Assembly: GCA_937888775.1 (NCBI GenBank)
Contig: CALAQT010000216.1
Span: forward strand, 1-63,005
Length of the DNA stretch: 63,005 nucleotides
Direction: 5' to 3'
From: an uncultured Actinomycetes bacterium
Lineage (GTDB): Bacteria > Actinomycetota > Thermoleophilia > Solirubrobacterales > Solirubrobacteraceae
In this document: one piece after another, positions 43,839 to 51,765 of the stretch
Layout of the letters: the number at the start of each line of letters is the position of its first letter
How positions within the stretch are numbered: position 1 is the stretch's first letter
Program-made: the position numbers and the translations under genes
Notes under the pieces: model-generated
What the model was told of the DNA's origin: nothing
Seen by the model: the letters and a program-made list of their open reading frames with translations, nothing else
The model's database searches: none

Positions 43839-43921
43839 AGCTTCGTCAACGCGGCGATGTACGCCGCAGACGCGGCCATCAAAACGATGAGAACCAGCAG
43901 CATCAGCAGATCGATGTTCAC
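43835..43921 (-). CDS. 28-aa membrane peptide preceding KdpF
   Basis: GTG 43921 follows a gagagg ribosome site and encodes MNIDLLMLLVLIVLMAASAA plus YIAALTKL, a single transmembrane helix. Its stop overlaps the kdpF start (ctATGA). Size, position and coupling suggest an additional small subunit or a KdpF paralogue of the Kdp pump. It is too short for normal gene finders. It is the first gene after the GTTGAG box. Confidence 0.65.
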   Translation of the reverse strand: MNIDLLMLLVLIVLMAASAAYIAALTKL

Positions 43922-43962
43922 GGTGCACCCTCTCGCATGCCGCACATCCTCGGCTCGCACCC

Positions 43963-43979
43963 CTCAACGATCACTCAAC
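43963..43979 (-). promoter_or_regulatory. GTTGAG direct-repeat box upstream of the kdp operon
   Basis: On the minus strand: GTTGAG-TGATC-GTTGAG, read towards the kdp genes, with GAGGAT 11 nt further downstream as a -10 candidate. One of four identical boxes in the island. Confidence 0.75.
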
Positions 43980-44005
43980 GACGTCGGCCGCCCACCGAGG
44001 GGTGT

Positions 44006-44719
44006 TCAGTGGTCTGGGTTGAGGGGTCCAAAACGGTACCCCTGACCTCCGACTGTCTGAATGACGGTGGGGCTGGCGGGATCCGCCTCGAGTTTGCGGC
44101 GCAGCCGCTGAATGAACGTCCACAGGTAGTTGCGATCCCCGACGTACTCCGGCCCCCACACCCTCCCGAGAAGAGTTCGGTGTGCCAGCGCCCGGCCGGC
44201 ATGGCTCGCCAACTCCGCGAGCAACACCCATTCGGTGGGCGAGAGTTTGATCTCGATCCCACCGCGCATCACCGTCCGACGCCCAAGGTCGACGGTCACG
44301 TCACCCGCACTGACCGTCTCGTCGGGTCCGTCGGCGCTGTGGATGCGGCGGAGCACGGCGCGTACACGGGCGAGAAGCTCCTCGGATCCAAACGGCTTGG
44401 TGAGGTAATCGTCGGCGCCCATGTCCAGCGCGCGGACCTTGTCGCGCTCCGCTCCCCGGGCGCTGATCACGATCACCGACGGCTGGCGCTGCCCATCCAG
44501 CTTCTCCAGAATGGCCCAGCCATCCACAAACGGCAGACCGATGTCGAGCAGCACCACGTCCGGGGAGCTGGCTCTCAGCGCCTGCACCGCCTGGATGCCG
44601 TCGGAGACGGCGTCGACCGCGTAGCCGGCCTCGGCGACGGCCTCGGTGATGACCTCTCTGAGCACCCGGTCATCCTCGACAACCAGGATGTGCCCCCGGC
44701 GACCGTCAGGAGCAGCCAT
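44006..44719 (-). CDS. kdpE: OmpR-family response regulator KdpE-like
   Basis: A 237-aa two-domain regulator. The receiver domain contains ILVVEDDRV, the phospho-acceptor in VVLLDIGLP, the T/S switch VIVISARG and the lysine in DYLTKPF. The winged-helix domain contains LSPTEWVLLAELASHAG, RTLLGRVWGPEYVGDRNYLWTFIQRLRRKLE and GQGYRFG. It lies immediately upstream of the kdp genes on the same strand. I placed the start at ATG 44719, as earlier ATGs add only a few residues. It is the expected activator of kdp transcription. Confidence 0.92.
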   Translation of the reverse strand: MAAPDGRRGHILVVEDDRVLREVITEAVAEAGYAVDAVSDGIQAVQALRASSPDVVLLDIGLPFVDGWAILEKLDGQRQPSVIVISARGAERDKVRALDMGADDYLTKPFGSEELLARVRAVLRRIHSADGPDETVSAGDVTVDLGRRTVMRGGIEIKLSPTEWVLLAELASHAGRALAHRTLLGRVWGPEYVGDRNYLWTFIQRLRRKLEADPASPTVIQTVGGQGYRFGPLNPDH

Positions 44720-44804
44720 TGCCAGCATGGGTGCGCGCAGGGACCACACGGGGCAGGATACGTGGCTTGGGCCGGCGGGGACTCAGGCCGCACGCCGTCG
44801 ATCT

Positions 44805-44821
44805 GTTGAGGGAGTGTTGAG
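44805..44821 (+). promoter_or_regulatory. GTTGAG direct-repeat box upstream of the PRC-barrel-like gene
   Basis: GTTGAG-GGAGT-GTTGAG on the plus strand, with CACCAT 11 nt downstream and GTG 44844 five nt later. Confidence 0.75.
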
Positions 44822-44843
44822 GGCCGGCCGACCACCATGAGTT

Positions 44844-45251
44844 GTGCCCATGCAAACCCCACTGGCCGAATCGGTCATCGGGCTCCCGGTGACGGATTCG
44901 GAGGCACGCCGACTCGGGCGCGTCGTCGCCATCATTCACAAGCGCGACGGCGTCGAGGTCCTCGTCGAGGGCCGTCGCTGGCTGCGTCGGCGCACCTACG
45001 GCTTCAGTGCGGACGACCTGACAGCCACCGAAGCTGGGGTCCTCGTCCACCTCCCTCGCAGCGCTTCCCCGAATCGGACGGATGCCACGTCATGGTGGCC
45101 CCAGGGCGTGGAGGAGGACGACCGCAGCCGGGTTGCGAGGGTGTGGTTCGACGCGGTCCGCGTAGAAGGCCGGCTCAGAGTCGATGGCGCATCGCCGTGG
45201 GGCGTGTCAGAATCGAGTCGGCCCACACCGTATTCGCCGCCGGGCACCTGA
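44844..45251 (+). CDS. PRC-barrel-like hypothetical protein, 135 aa
   Basis: The N-terminal 65 residues read like a PRC-barrel (SVIGLPVTDSEARRLGRVVA, then an EVLVEGRRW strand and a LTATEAGVLVHLP ending). The remainder is polar and low-complexity. The start is GTG 44844, or ATG 44850. A GTTGAG box and -10 hexamer precede it, placing it in the same regulon as kdp. It is divergent from kdpE and upstream of the KdpD-Usp gene. Function unknown. Confidence 0.6.
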   Translation: MPMQTPLAESVIGLPVTDSEARRLGRVVAIIHKRDGVEVLVEGRRWLRRRTYGFSADDLTATEAGVLVHLPRSASPNRTDATSWWPQGVEEDDRSRVARVWFDAVRVEGRLRVDGASPWGVSESSRPTPYSPPGT

Positions 45252-45279
45252 TACCTCGCATCCTGGCAAGGTGAGCCAG

Positions 45280-47556
45280 ATGGTCCGAGCCCACCTTGAC
45301 GGCCGACCGCCGGGCTCTGCTGGGTTGCACCGCGTCGCAGGGGGACGTAGCGTGGAGCTTGATGATGTCGCCGCTGCTGAGACTGGCTCGCCGGCAGTAG
45401 CGGTTGCAGTGGGCGAGGCATCCCCGCCGCGAGGCCGGCTCAAGGTGTATCTGGGAGCCACGCCCGGATCTGGGAAGACCTTTGCCATGCTCCGCGAGGG
45501 CCGCGACCGGCGCGACGATGGCGACGACGTGGTGGTCGGTTTCGTCGAGACCCACGGTCGCCGCCGAACCGCCGACGCCGTCGGCACGCTCGAGGTGATC
45601 CCTCGGATCAGCGTGGACTACAAGGGGACCACACTCTCGGACATGGACGTCGACCGGGTGATCGAGCGACACCCACACGTGGCCCTGGTCGACGAGTTGG
45701 CGCACACCAACGCATCCGGCCTGCGCCACGACAAACGGTGGCAGGACATCGAGCAGATCCGCGCGGCGGGCATCGACGTGATCAGCACCATGAATGTGCA
45801 GCACCTGGAATCGGTGAAGGACCTGGTCGAGAAGATCACCGGGATCACCATCCACGAGACCGTGCCCGACAGCATCCTCGATAGCGCCGATGAGGTGCAG
45901 TTCATCGACATCACGCCCGAAGCCCTGCGCAAGCGGATGCGCCACGGCAACATCTACGCGCCCGATCGCGTGGACGCAGCGCTGGAGAACTTTTTCCGCG
46001 CCGGCAACCTGGCGGCCCTGCGCGAGATCGGGCTGCGGCTCGTCGCCGAACGGGTGGGAACCGAGCGCGGTGGCGTCCAGGCTCCGCCGGAGGACGTCAT
46101 CGTCGCCGTGTCCGGCAGAAGCACCGCGGAGCAACTGATCAGGCGGGCGGTCCGGCTGGCGCGCCGCCGTCATGGCCTGTGCACGATCGTGCACGTCCAC
46201 GAGCACGCCACCATGCCCGACGCGGACGACACCGTGTATCGGCGCCTGGCCGCCGAGCTCCAATGCGCCGTGGTCGAACGCGATGGGGAAGATATCGCCG
46301 GGACAGTCATAGGCGCGGCACGGGAACGCATGGCGCGGCATGTCGTCATCGGCGAGCCGAAGGCGGCGGGACCACTGGTCAGCCTTAGGGGCAACATCGT
46401 TGACCGCGTCGTCGAGGCGCTCCCCGACGTCGACGTTCATGTGATCGCCCGCCATGGCATCGCCGCGAGCCATGATCCCGACCGTCCCGACCCCGACGAC
46501 CTCCTGAGTCGGCTGCAGGCAGACGCCCACATCCGCGGCAACCTTCGCCTCTACCTGGGCTACGCCCGCGGATCCGGCACGACGACGGCCATGCTCGACG
46601 AGGCGCGTCGGAGAGCCTCTCGCGGCACTGACGTGGTGGTGGCCGCCTTATCCGACGGCGCCAGCGGCGGCCTCGAGGGACTCACGCTCCTGGGTGGACG
46701 GCGCTCGCCCACCGCGCGGGGAGTTCTCGATCTTCCCGCCCTGTTGGCGCGCAACCCTGAGGTCGCCGCGGTGGACGATCTTGCCGGCCGCACCACCGCG
46801 GGCGAGATCGTCGCCGACGTGATCCCAACGATCCGGGCCGCCGGCATCACCGTCATCGGCACCGTGGCCATGGGCGACCTCCAGAGCACCGTCTCAGCGA
46901 TGGGCGACCTGCTGCAACGAGAACCGGACACCCCGGTCGTCGACGATGCCGCGCTCGACGCCGCCGATGAGGTCGAACTGGTCGACATCCTCCCGGCCGA
47001 GCTCGAGCAGAGGTTGCGCGACGGCCTGATCATGACCCCGCAGGCGGCGCAACGCGCGCTGCAGGGAGCCTTCCGACCAGCGGTGCTGGCGACACTGCGC
47101 GAGCTCACCTTCCGCCGCGTTGCCCAGCACACGGATCGGAGGCTGCTCAGCTACATGGCGTCCAAGAACATCGCCGCCCCCTGGGAGGCGCGCCCACGCA
47201 CGTTGGTGTGCGTGCCGCCGCTGCCCGGCCAGGAGGATCTGGTGAGCTCGGCGGCACGTTTTGCTGCCAGCCGCGATGAGGCTCTGACCGCTGTCTCCGT
47301 GCGCCGGAAGAGCCGGACAGACGCTGAGAGGCAACTGCTCGGGGGGTACGCGACGCTTCTACACCAGCTGGGCGGCGATTTCGCCGTCATCGACGGCAAG
47401 GACCTGGCAGCGACGATCGCACAGTACGCACGCGATCACGGCATCACCGAGATCATTCTCAGGCGAACTCTCGGACGGCGCCAGTCGACCAGCATACGCC
47501 GCCTCATCCGCATGCTCGTGGACGTCGACGTTCACATCCTGGCGGGCACTCGCTGA
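45280..47556 (+). CDS. Duplicated KdpD N-terminal/Usp regulatory protein without kinase domain
   Basis: A 758-aa soluble protein with two consecutive KdpD-plus-universal-stress modules. Module 1 (about 50-395) has an intact Walker A GATPGSGKT (59-67) and the VDELAHTN Walker-B-like region, then a Usp domain. Module 2 (about 420-758) has a degenerate P-loop GYARGSGTTT (427-436, lysine replaced by threonine) and VDDLAGRT. No HisKA or HATPase domain follows; the kinase half is at 37,828-39,060. ATG 45280 follows aaggtgag. It probably senses ATP or c-di-AMP and controls the separate kinase. Confidence 0.88.
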   Translation: MVRAHLDGRPPGSAGLHRVAGGRSVELDDVAAAETGSPAVAVAVGEASPPRGRLKVYLGATPGSGKTFAMLREGRDRRDDGDDVVVGFVETHGRRRTADAVGTLEVIPRISVDYKGTTLSDMDVDRVIERHPHVALVDELAHTNASGLRHDKRWQDIEQIRAAGIDVISTMNVQHLESVKDLVEKITGITIHETVPDSILDSADEVQFIDITPEALRKRMRHGNIYAPDRVDAALENFFRAGNLAALREIGLRLVAERVGTERGGVQAPPEDVIVAVSGRSTAEQLIRRAVRLARRRHGLCTIVHVHEHATMPDADDTVYRRLAAELQCAVVERDGEDIAGTVIGAARERMARHVVIGEPKAAGPLVSLRGNIVDRVVEALPDVDVHVIARHGIAASHDPDRPDPDDLLSRLQADAHIRGNLRLYLGYARGSGTTTAMLDEARRRASRGTDVVVAALSDGASGGLEGLTLLGGRRSPTARGVLDLPALLARNPEVAAVDDLAGRTTAGEIVADVIPTIRAAGITVIGTVAMGDLQSTVSAMGDLLQREPDTPVVDDAALDAADEVELVDILPAELEQRLRDGLIMTPQAAQRALQGAFRPAVLATLRELTFRRVAQHTDRRLLSYMASKNIAAPWEARPRTLVCVPPLPGQEDLVSSAARFAASRDEALTAVSVRRKSRTDAERQLLGGYATLLHQLGGDFAVIDGKDLAATIAQYARDHGITEIILRRTLGRRQSTSIRRLIRMLVDVDVHILAGTR

Positions 47557-47620
47557 CGAACCGCGTACACATCGGCGGTATTGCCGGAGGTAAATGCGAG
47601 GCACAAGGTCTGCCACGGCG

Positions 47621-47938
47621 TCAGGTACGGCTGCTCAGCGTGTGCGACGGCGGCACCTCACAGAGATGAATGGCCGCATCACTACCGATGTACGCAGAGT
47701 CGAGGGCAATCACCGCGCCACGTCGCGGTAGACGCCGACGTTGCAGCAAGTCCACAAGAAGGAGCTGCCAGCGCGGGTGACCCCGACGGGTGATCGCGAG
47801 TCGCCGGCCGTCGGCCGCTCGCCCGGTCACGAAGATGTACCCAAGACACTTGCCGTCCGGACCCACAACGTTGAGTCCGCACAGGGTCCGTGCCGTGAGT
47901 TCGGCAACACGTCGGTCGAGCGGCACCAGCTCTGCCAC
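47621..47938 (-). CDS. PRC-barrel-like hypothetical protein, 105 aa
   Basis: A small beta-rich protein (RTLCGLNVVGPDGKCLGYIF, DGRRLAITRRG, and GAVIALDSAYIGSDAAIHL near the end), similar in layout to the PRC-like protein at 44,844-45,251. GTG 47938 is preceded by a GTTGAG box and candidate -10 sequences (CACGAT at 11 nt after the box, or GATAAT three nt later). Probably another member of the same regulon. Function unknown. Confidence 0.55.
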   Translation of the reverse strand: MAELVPLDRRVAELTARTLCGLNVVGPDGKCLGYIFVTGRAADGRRLAITRRGHPRWQLLLVDLLQRRRLPRRGAVIALDSAYIGSDAAIHLCEVPPSHTLSSRT

Positions 47939-47961
47939 GAGATTATCGTGTCGCTGCGCTG

Positions 47962-47978
47962 CTCAACGAATCCTCAAC
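47962..47978 (-). promoter_or_regulatory. GTTGAG direct-repeat box upstream of the 105-aa gene
   Basis: Minus strand GTTGAG-GATTC-GTTGAG; CACGAT lies 11 nt downstream and GTG 47938 six nt after that. Confidence 0.75.
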
Positions 47979-48123
47979 AGGCTGGCTGGGCGCCGACAGG
48001 GTCGCAGGAGTGATCAGCACAGGCTCTGGAGGCATGAGGCGCGATCGAGTGGTACAAACGAAAGCGTCGGTCCACCCGCGCGCGTCGGCCACCACCGCGG
48101 CCATGCCAGCCCCTGACCTCCGG

Positions 48124-48909
48124 TCAGCTACGGAGCGTCGGTCCGAAGCGATACCCATGCCTGTCCACCGTGACGATGAGGGCGGGATTCGCCGGGTCAT
48201 CCTCAAGTTTGCCACGGGGTCTCTTGATGAACACCCGCAGGTAGCCGCGATCACCGACGTGGGTGGGCGCCGACAGTCGAGACAACAATGCCGTCGCCTC
48301 GATGGCGTGCCCCGCGTTGGCGGCGAGCTCTGTTAGGAGAACGTACTCGGTTGGCGACAGGAGCACCTCCACGCCGTCTCGGAACACCATGCGAGTGTTC
48401 ATGTCGAGCACAACGTGGAGGCACGAGACAGTTTGACGGCGGGGTCCGTGGAACCGGACCCGAAGCAGCACCGCGCCAACCGTCGTGATCAACTTGTCGG
48501 AGGTAAAGGGCTTGGTGAGGTAATCATCGGCGCCGAGGTCAAGTGCCCAAACCTTGGCCTGGTCGTCTCCACTCGCTGAAATGACGATCACTGACCTTCT
48601 GGTCGGCTGCGGAAGCGACTCGAGGATTTCCCAACCGCTGATCAACGGCAATCCGAGGTCAAGGAGGACGATCTCATGGCGTTCCGACCTGAGCTCCTCC
48701 ATGCCGGAGACACCGTCACCTACGGCGGTGATTCGGTGGCCGGCACGCTCGAGCGCAGCCGCGATGCCAGTTCTCAGGGCGGGGTCGTCCTCTATCAGCA
48801 GAATCTGGGCCCCAAGCGCGTCGCTTACGGTCGTGTGGGGCGCGCCCGGGTTCGCACTTCCCTCTCGCCTGTGCGGGTCGTGCGCGTCGGTGAAGTCCGG
48901 GGCGTCCAC
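48124..48909 (-). CDS. Second OmpR-family response regulator
   Basis: A 261-aa KdpE paralogue. The receiver domain (ILLIEDDPAL, LLDLGLP, VIVISASG, DYLTKPF) is complete. The winged helix contains LSPTEYVLLTELAANAG, GDRGYLRVFIKRPRGKLE and HGYRFG. About 30 extra N-terminal residues look disordered. It is downstream of an 89-aa gene on the same strand that has a GTTGAG box, so it is likely autoregulated. No cognate kinase is adjacent; cross-talk with the island kinase is possible. Confidence 0.9.
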   Translation of the reverse strand: MDAPDFTDAHDPHRREGSANPGAPHTTVSDALGAQILLIEDDPALRTGIAAALERAGHRITAVGDGVSGMEELRSERHEIVLLDLGLPLISGWEILESLPQPTRRSVIVISASGDDQAKVWALDLGADDYLTKPFTSDKLITTVGAVLLRVRFHGPRRQTVSCLHVVLDMNTRMVFRDGVEVLLSPTEYVLLTELAANAGHAIEATALLSRLSAPTHVGDRGYLRVFIKRPRGKLEDDPANPALIVTVDRHGYRFGPTLRS

Positions 48910-48981
48910 GAAGAACTCCAGGTGGGGTGGCTGTTGCTGCGGCCTGATATGACGGGCCGGGCGCGGGACGCGGTCCGCGGT

Positions 48982-49251
48982 TCAGTCGTCCGATGGGGGC
49001 CGACGAGTGGTGGGTGGTATCCATCCGGCCGCGAGTCGTTGTGCCCGCGTACCGAACCGAACGCGGACGAGGAGGTCATCCGACAGCTGCGCGCCTGCCT
49101 CGACGACAGCTGCGAGCGCGGCCGCCTCCGCGGCGGCGACGCTGTCGGCTTCCACCGTGACGTTCAGTGGATCCACACGCGCTCTCCAGATCGTTCTACC
49201 CGCGGGATTGAGCTCCACCACGATCTCGCCCACGCTCCGGACAGTGCCCAT
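48982..49251 (-). CDS. Hypothetical protein, 89 aa
   Basis: A small acidic alanine-rich protein (NVTVEADSVAAAEAAALAAV). ATG 49251 sits 7 nt after TAGCCT, which itself is 11 nt after a GTTGAG box, giving a complete activator-type leaderless promoter. The second regulator gene lies 72 bp downstream on the same strand. The strong promoter geometry is the main support for this gene. Function unknown. Confidence 0.55.
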   Translation of the reverse strand: MGTVRSVGEIVVELNPAGRTIWRARVDPLNVTVEADSVAAAEAAALAAVVEAGAQLSDDLLVRVRFGTRAQRLAAGWIPPTTRRPPSDD

Positions 49252-49258
49252 ACAAGCG

Positions 49259-49264
49259 AGGCTA
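49259..49264 (-). promoter_or_regulatory. -10 hexamer of box-controlled leaderless promoter
   Basis: TAGCCT, 11 nt after the GTTGAG box and 7 nt before ATG 49251. Confidence 0.6.
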
Positions 49265-49275
49265 CACAGTCAACC

Positions 49276-49292
49276 CTCAACGCAAGCTCAAC
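49276..49292 (-). promoter_or_regulatory. GTTGAG direct-repeat box upstream of the second regulator operon
   Basis: Minus strand GTTGAG-CTTGC-GTTGAG, followed by TAGCCT after 11 nt. Confidence 0.78.
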
Positions 49293-49360
49293 GATCTCCC
49301 CGAGGGCGCCCTATTGGGAACACAGACCAGGTCACAGCGCGGACGGCGTGCTCAGCGACG

Positions 49361-50758
49361 TCAAACCATCGCTCGCCAGGAGTCGCCGACCGACGAGCCA
49401 AGAACGACGTTCGACATGACCAGGTCGAAGGCGGCGCGGATGTCAACCCGGTCCGCCTCTTCGCGCACGGTCTCATCCCCGGCGCGCAGGACCAGTCGAG
49501 CGTGGTGTTCGATGACCTCCCCAAGATCATTCGAGGACACAGCCCGACGGAGCTTGCCGAGATTCTCGAGCTGGCGAATGAGGACCGCTGGCATCCCCGA
49601 ACCCGCCTGCCGAATCTTGTCGGTGGCTCCCTTGACGAGCCGCTCCATGGTGATCACCGGCTCGATGATACGAGCGTGCCCGTGAGCGTCGCGGTGAATC
49701 CCGTCGGGCAGTCGTACTGCCGCGGCATGGCATAGGCAGTCGCCGAGCCAGTCGATGCAGTTGAGGGCCGTGAATGTGTCGTTGACTGCTGACGATAGTG
49801 CCCGAATGGCGACCTCGACGAGTTGGTCCACACCGAAACCAAGATCCTGCGTCAGTGTGCGATTCGGGCCCACGATGTGGGCGCGGCCCAACGCCTCCGC
49901 GACCTCCCCTGCAGCCTCGACCGGGAGGACAAATGCGACGGTCTGCCCTTCGACGACGAAGTGCCCCGGCCTCCTCACGAACCTGATGACGCTTGAGGAC
50001 GACACCGCCAGCCCGATGAGCTGGCGATGGCCCGCCGCCTGAATGAAGCCGCTCACCCGAGCCGCGACCGGGACACCAGTGGCGAGAATACGCTCGCTCA
50101 GTTCTGAGGGCTCCAGCCGGTCAGTTGCCGCCCGAGGCGAGGCCGTGCGGTCGGCAATCAAGTTCTCAAGTGTGTGACGGAAGTCACCGGCGATCCCCGA
50201 GACCACAGACGTCAGCTGAATCGACGCCGCGACGTGGTGGATGAAGTAGATGACGATGCCGAGATCGACCAGTGTTAGAACCAAGGATACGGTCACCGAA
50301 GCATGAGGAACGAAGTTGCGCGCTGGAGCGCTCTCCACCGACCCGAGCGCGAGTACCGAGTACACGAACGTGGCAACGAAGGCGCCCAAACTGAACTGAG
50401 TACCGAGGTCGCGGATGAAGTTGCGCAGCATGCGTGGCCCGAATTGTTGCGAGGCCAGCTGGAGCACGAGAATGGTGATGGAGAACAGCACGCCGGCGAC
50501 GGTGATGATTGCCGCAGCGATGGCGATGAGGATCTGTCGTGCGGCATCGGGGCTGCCACTGGTCACGAAGCCCGGGAGCGTGATCGCGCCGCCGTCGGCA
50601 GCTCGGTCGACGACATAGGTAAGGCCGAAGAGGAGCGCGGCTCCGACGACCATGGCAGCTGGCACGATCCAGAGGGTCGTCCGCATCGCCTCGCGGCGAG
50701 CACGTGAAACGGAAAAGCGGCCGCTCCGGCCTGTGGCTCGACTGAGTCGGTCTTTCAT
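49361..50758 (-). CDS. DUF2254 membrane protein
   Basis: A 465-aa inner-membrane protein with four helices in the first 170 residues (LWIVPAAMVVGAALLFGLTY; ILIAIAAAIITVAGVLFSITILV; FSLGAFVATFVYSVLAL; SLVLTLVDLGIVIYFIHHVA), then a large soluble part with DLGFGVDQLVEVAIRALSSA and AVNDTFTALNCIDWLG. These motifs define DUF2254, a widespread predicted membrane protein of unknown function. It is the last clear gene of unit A. Confidence 0.85.
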   Translation of the reverse strand: MKDRLSRATGRSGRFSVSRARREAMRTTLWIVPAAMVVGAALLFGLTYVVDRAADGGAITLPGFVTSGSPDAARQILIAIAAAIITVAGVLFSITILVLQLASQQFGPRMLRNFIRDLGTQFSLGAFVATFVYSVLALGSVESAPARNFVPHASVTVSLVLTLVDLGIVIYFIHHVAASIQLTSVVSGIAGDFRHTLENLIADRTASPRAATDRLEPSELSERILATGVPVAARVSGFIQAAGHRQLIGLAVSSSSVIRFVRRPGHFVVEGQTVAFVLPVEAAGEVAEALGRAHIVGPNRTLTQDLGFGVDQLVEVAIRALSSAVNDTFTALNCIDWLGDCLCHAAAVRLPDGIHRDAHGHARIIEPVITMERLVKGATDKIRQAGSGMPAVLIRQLENLGKLRRAVSSNDLGEVIEHHARLVLRAGDETVREEADRVDIRAAFDLVMSNVVLGSSVGDSWRAMV

Positions 50759-50862
50759 CCTGGCCCGGCACCGGTGGGCGTGATGCTCACGCTGCCGACC
50801 AGACTTCCCGGCTCACCCGTCGTCAGTATACCGGCATCGAGCCAGGCGCGTTGACCGTGCGT

Positions 50863-51027
50863 TCACGCAAGCCGACGTGCGGTCAGGTCTTCGCCTGCGA
50901 AAAGGTCGTCGCGAATGTCGCGGTCGAGTGCGATGTATTCGCGCAGGGGTTGGCAGTCGGCACGGTTGTATTCTTTGGCCCGTTTCGCTCCCGGGGTAAT
51001 GATGCGGAGCGCGCGGTGACCCTTGAT
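50863..51027 (-). pseudogene. Unidentified gene remnant
   Basis: About 54 in-frame codons on the minus strand end at the stop 50,863-50,865 and read like protein (RIITPGAKRAKEYNRADCQP, LREYIALDRDIRDDLFAGED). There is no start codon and a TAG lies just upstream. A decayed tail next to the tRNA-Pro cassette; family not recognised. Confidence 0.4.
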
Positions 51028-51192
51028 CTACCTGATCGCGACGGAGTCGTCCGCGCCCATCTCGCTGAGCGGCCGCACTGCGTGGTTGAGATCTATTGAG
51101 CCCGCCCAAGGTCACGACGTGTCTCGCGACCCGCCGCCGTCGCCGAGGATCCGCTGAAGCGAACACGGCGAAAACTGCCCTGCGTCTGACAG

Positions 51193-51265
51193 TCGGGGCG
51201 GCGGGACTCGAACCCACGACCTCCTGGTCCCAAACCAGGCGCGCTACCGTCTGCGCTACGCCCCG
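51193..51265 (-). tRNA. Island tRNA-Pro (TGG), copy 1
   Basis: Complete cloverleaf: acceptor CGGGGCG/CGCCCCG, D-arm, anticodon stem CCTGG/CCAGG with loop TTTGGGA (anticodon TGG), and T-arm GTGGGTTCGAGTCCCGC. CCA is not encoded. It differs from the native split tRNA-Pro in all loops and stems except the acceptor, so it is foreign. It is the right-end cassette of unit A. Confidence 0.93.
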
Positions 51266-51294
51266 AGGCATCCGGGGCCCACGCAGACCAGCGC

Positions 51295-51303
51295 CTCCCA
51301 AAC
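51295..51303. repeat. Core site at unit A/B junction
   Basis: ctcccaaac, one mismatch to the 9-bp core. The left flank gcg is the right-end type and the right flank tatgggggtctaat the left-end type, so this is a hybrid attachment site. Confidence 0.8.
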
Positions 51304-51448
51304 TATGGGGGTCTAATTCGAGTTCAGCGGATGCGTTGGACCACCTGCCTGCCATTGTCGACAGCAGACTGGAGTGCCCTTGAACCGCAGCCCTGGCCGC
51401 GCCATCCCAAACAGAGCCGTCTCCAGAGAGCCAGGGCGATTCATGGAC

Positions 51449-51598
51449 TCAGGCTGCCGTCGTTGGTTGATGGAGAGCCTCGAACTCCGTCGGCGCGAGG
51501 TCCCCGCAGGCGCTGTGCAGACGGCGCTGGTTGTGCCAATCGACCCACTCGAGCGTCGCCGGCTCGACGTCTTCGACGGTGCGCCACGGACCTCGGCG
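51449..51598 (-). pseudogene. IS3-family transposase C-terminal remnant
   Basis: Minus-strand reading gives RRGPWRTVEDVEPATLEWVD, then WHNQRRLHSACGDLAPTEFE and a stop at 51,449-51,451. This is the conserved C-terminus of IS3-family OrfB integrase-type transposases. The rest of the IS is missing, so it is inactive. Confidence 0.85.
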
Positions 51599-51765
51599 CG
51601 CACATGATTCGTCGCATGTCAAATGACCTCTCAGTGCGGGTCATTAGACCCCTGTCTTTACCGATCAACGTGATATGCGCAGTCGATGCGCACTACAACG
51701 CAACCTCTCTGTGACAAGCGCCGGCCATCATGGGTTGGTAGTTCCACCATTACAGAGGGAGCCTG

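Larger units (their letters stand above)
33010..51303. mobile_element. Island unit A (18.3 kb): HicAB, Kdp system, two-component regulators
   Basis: The left end begins tatgggggtctaaaacgtat directly after the core. The right end is the tRNA-Pro cassette plus a variant core ctcccaaac at 51,295-51,303. It holds a GGDEF/EAL gene, a methyltransferase, hicAB, a sensor kinase, kdpFABC, kdpE, KdpD-Usp, a second regulator and a DUF2254 gene. No integrase is present. A truncated cassette at 37.7 kb suggests the unit is itself composite. Confidence 0.8.

Noticed and set aside
48676..49419. 247-aa plus-strand frame antisense to the second regulator and the 89-aa gene
   Set aside because: No domain; the minus strand has a regulator with all conserved residues and a box-controlled promoter.
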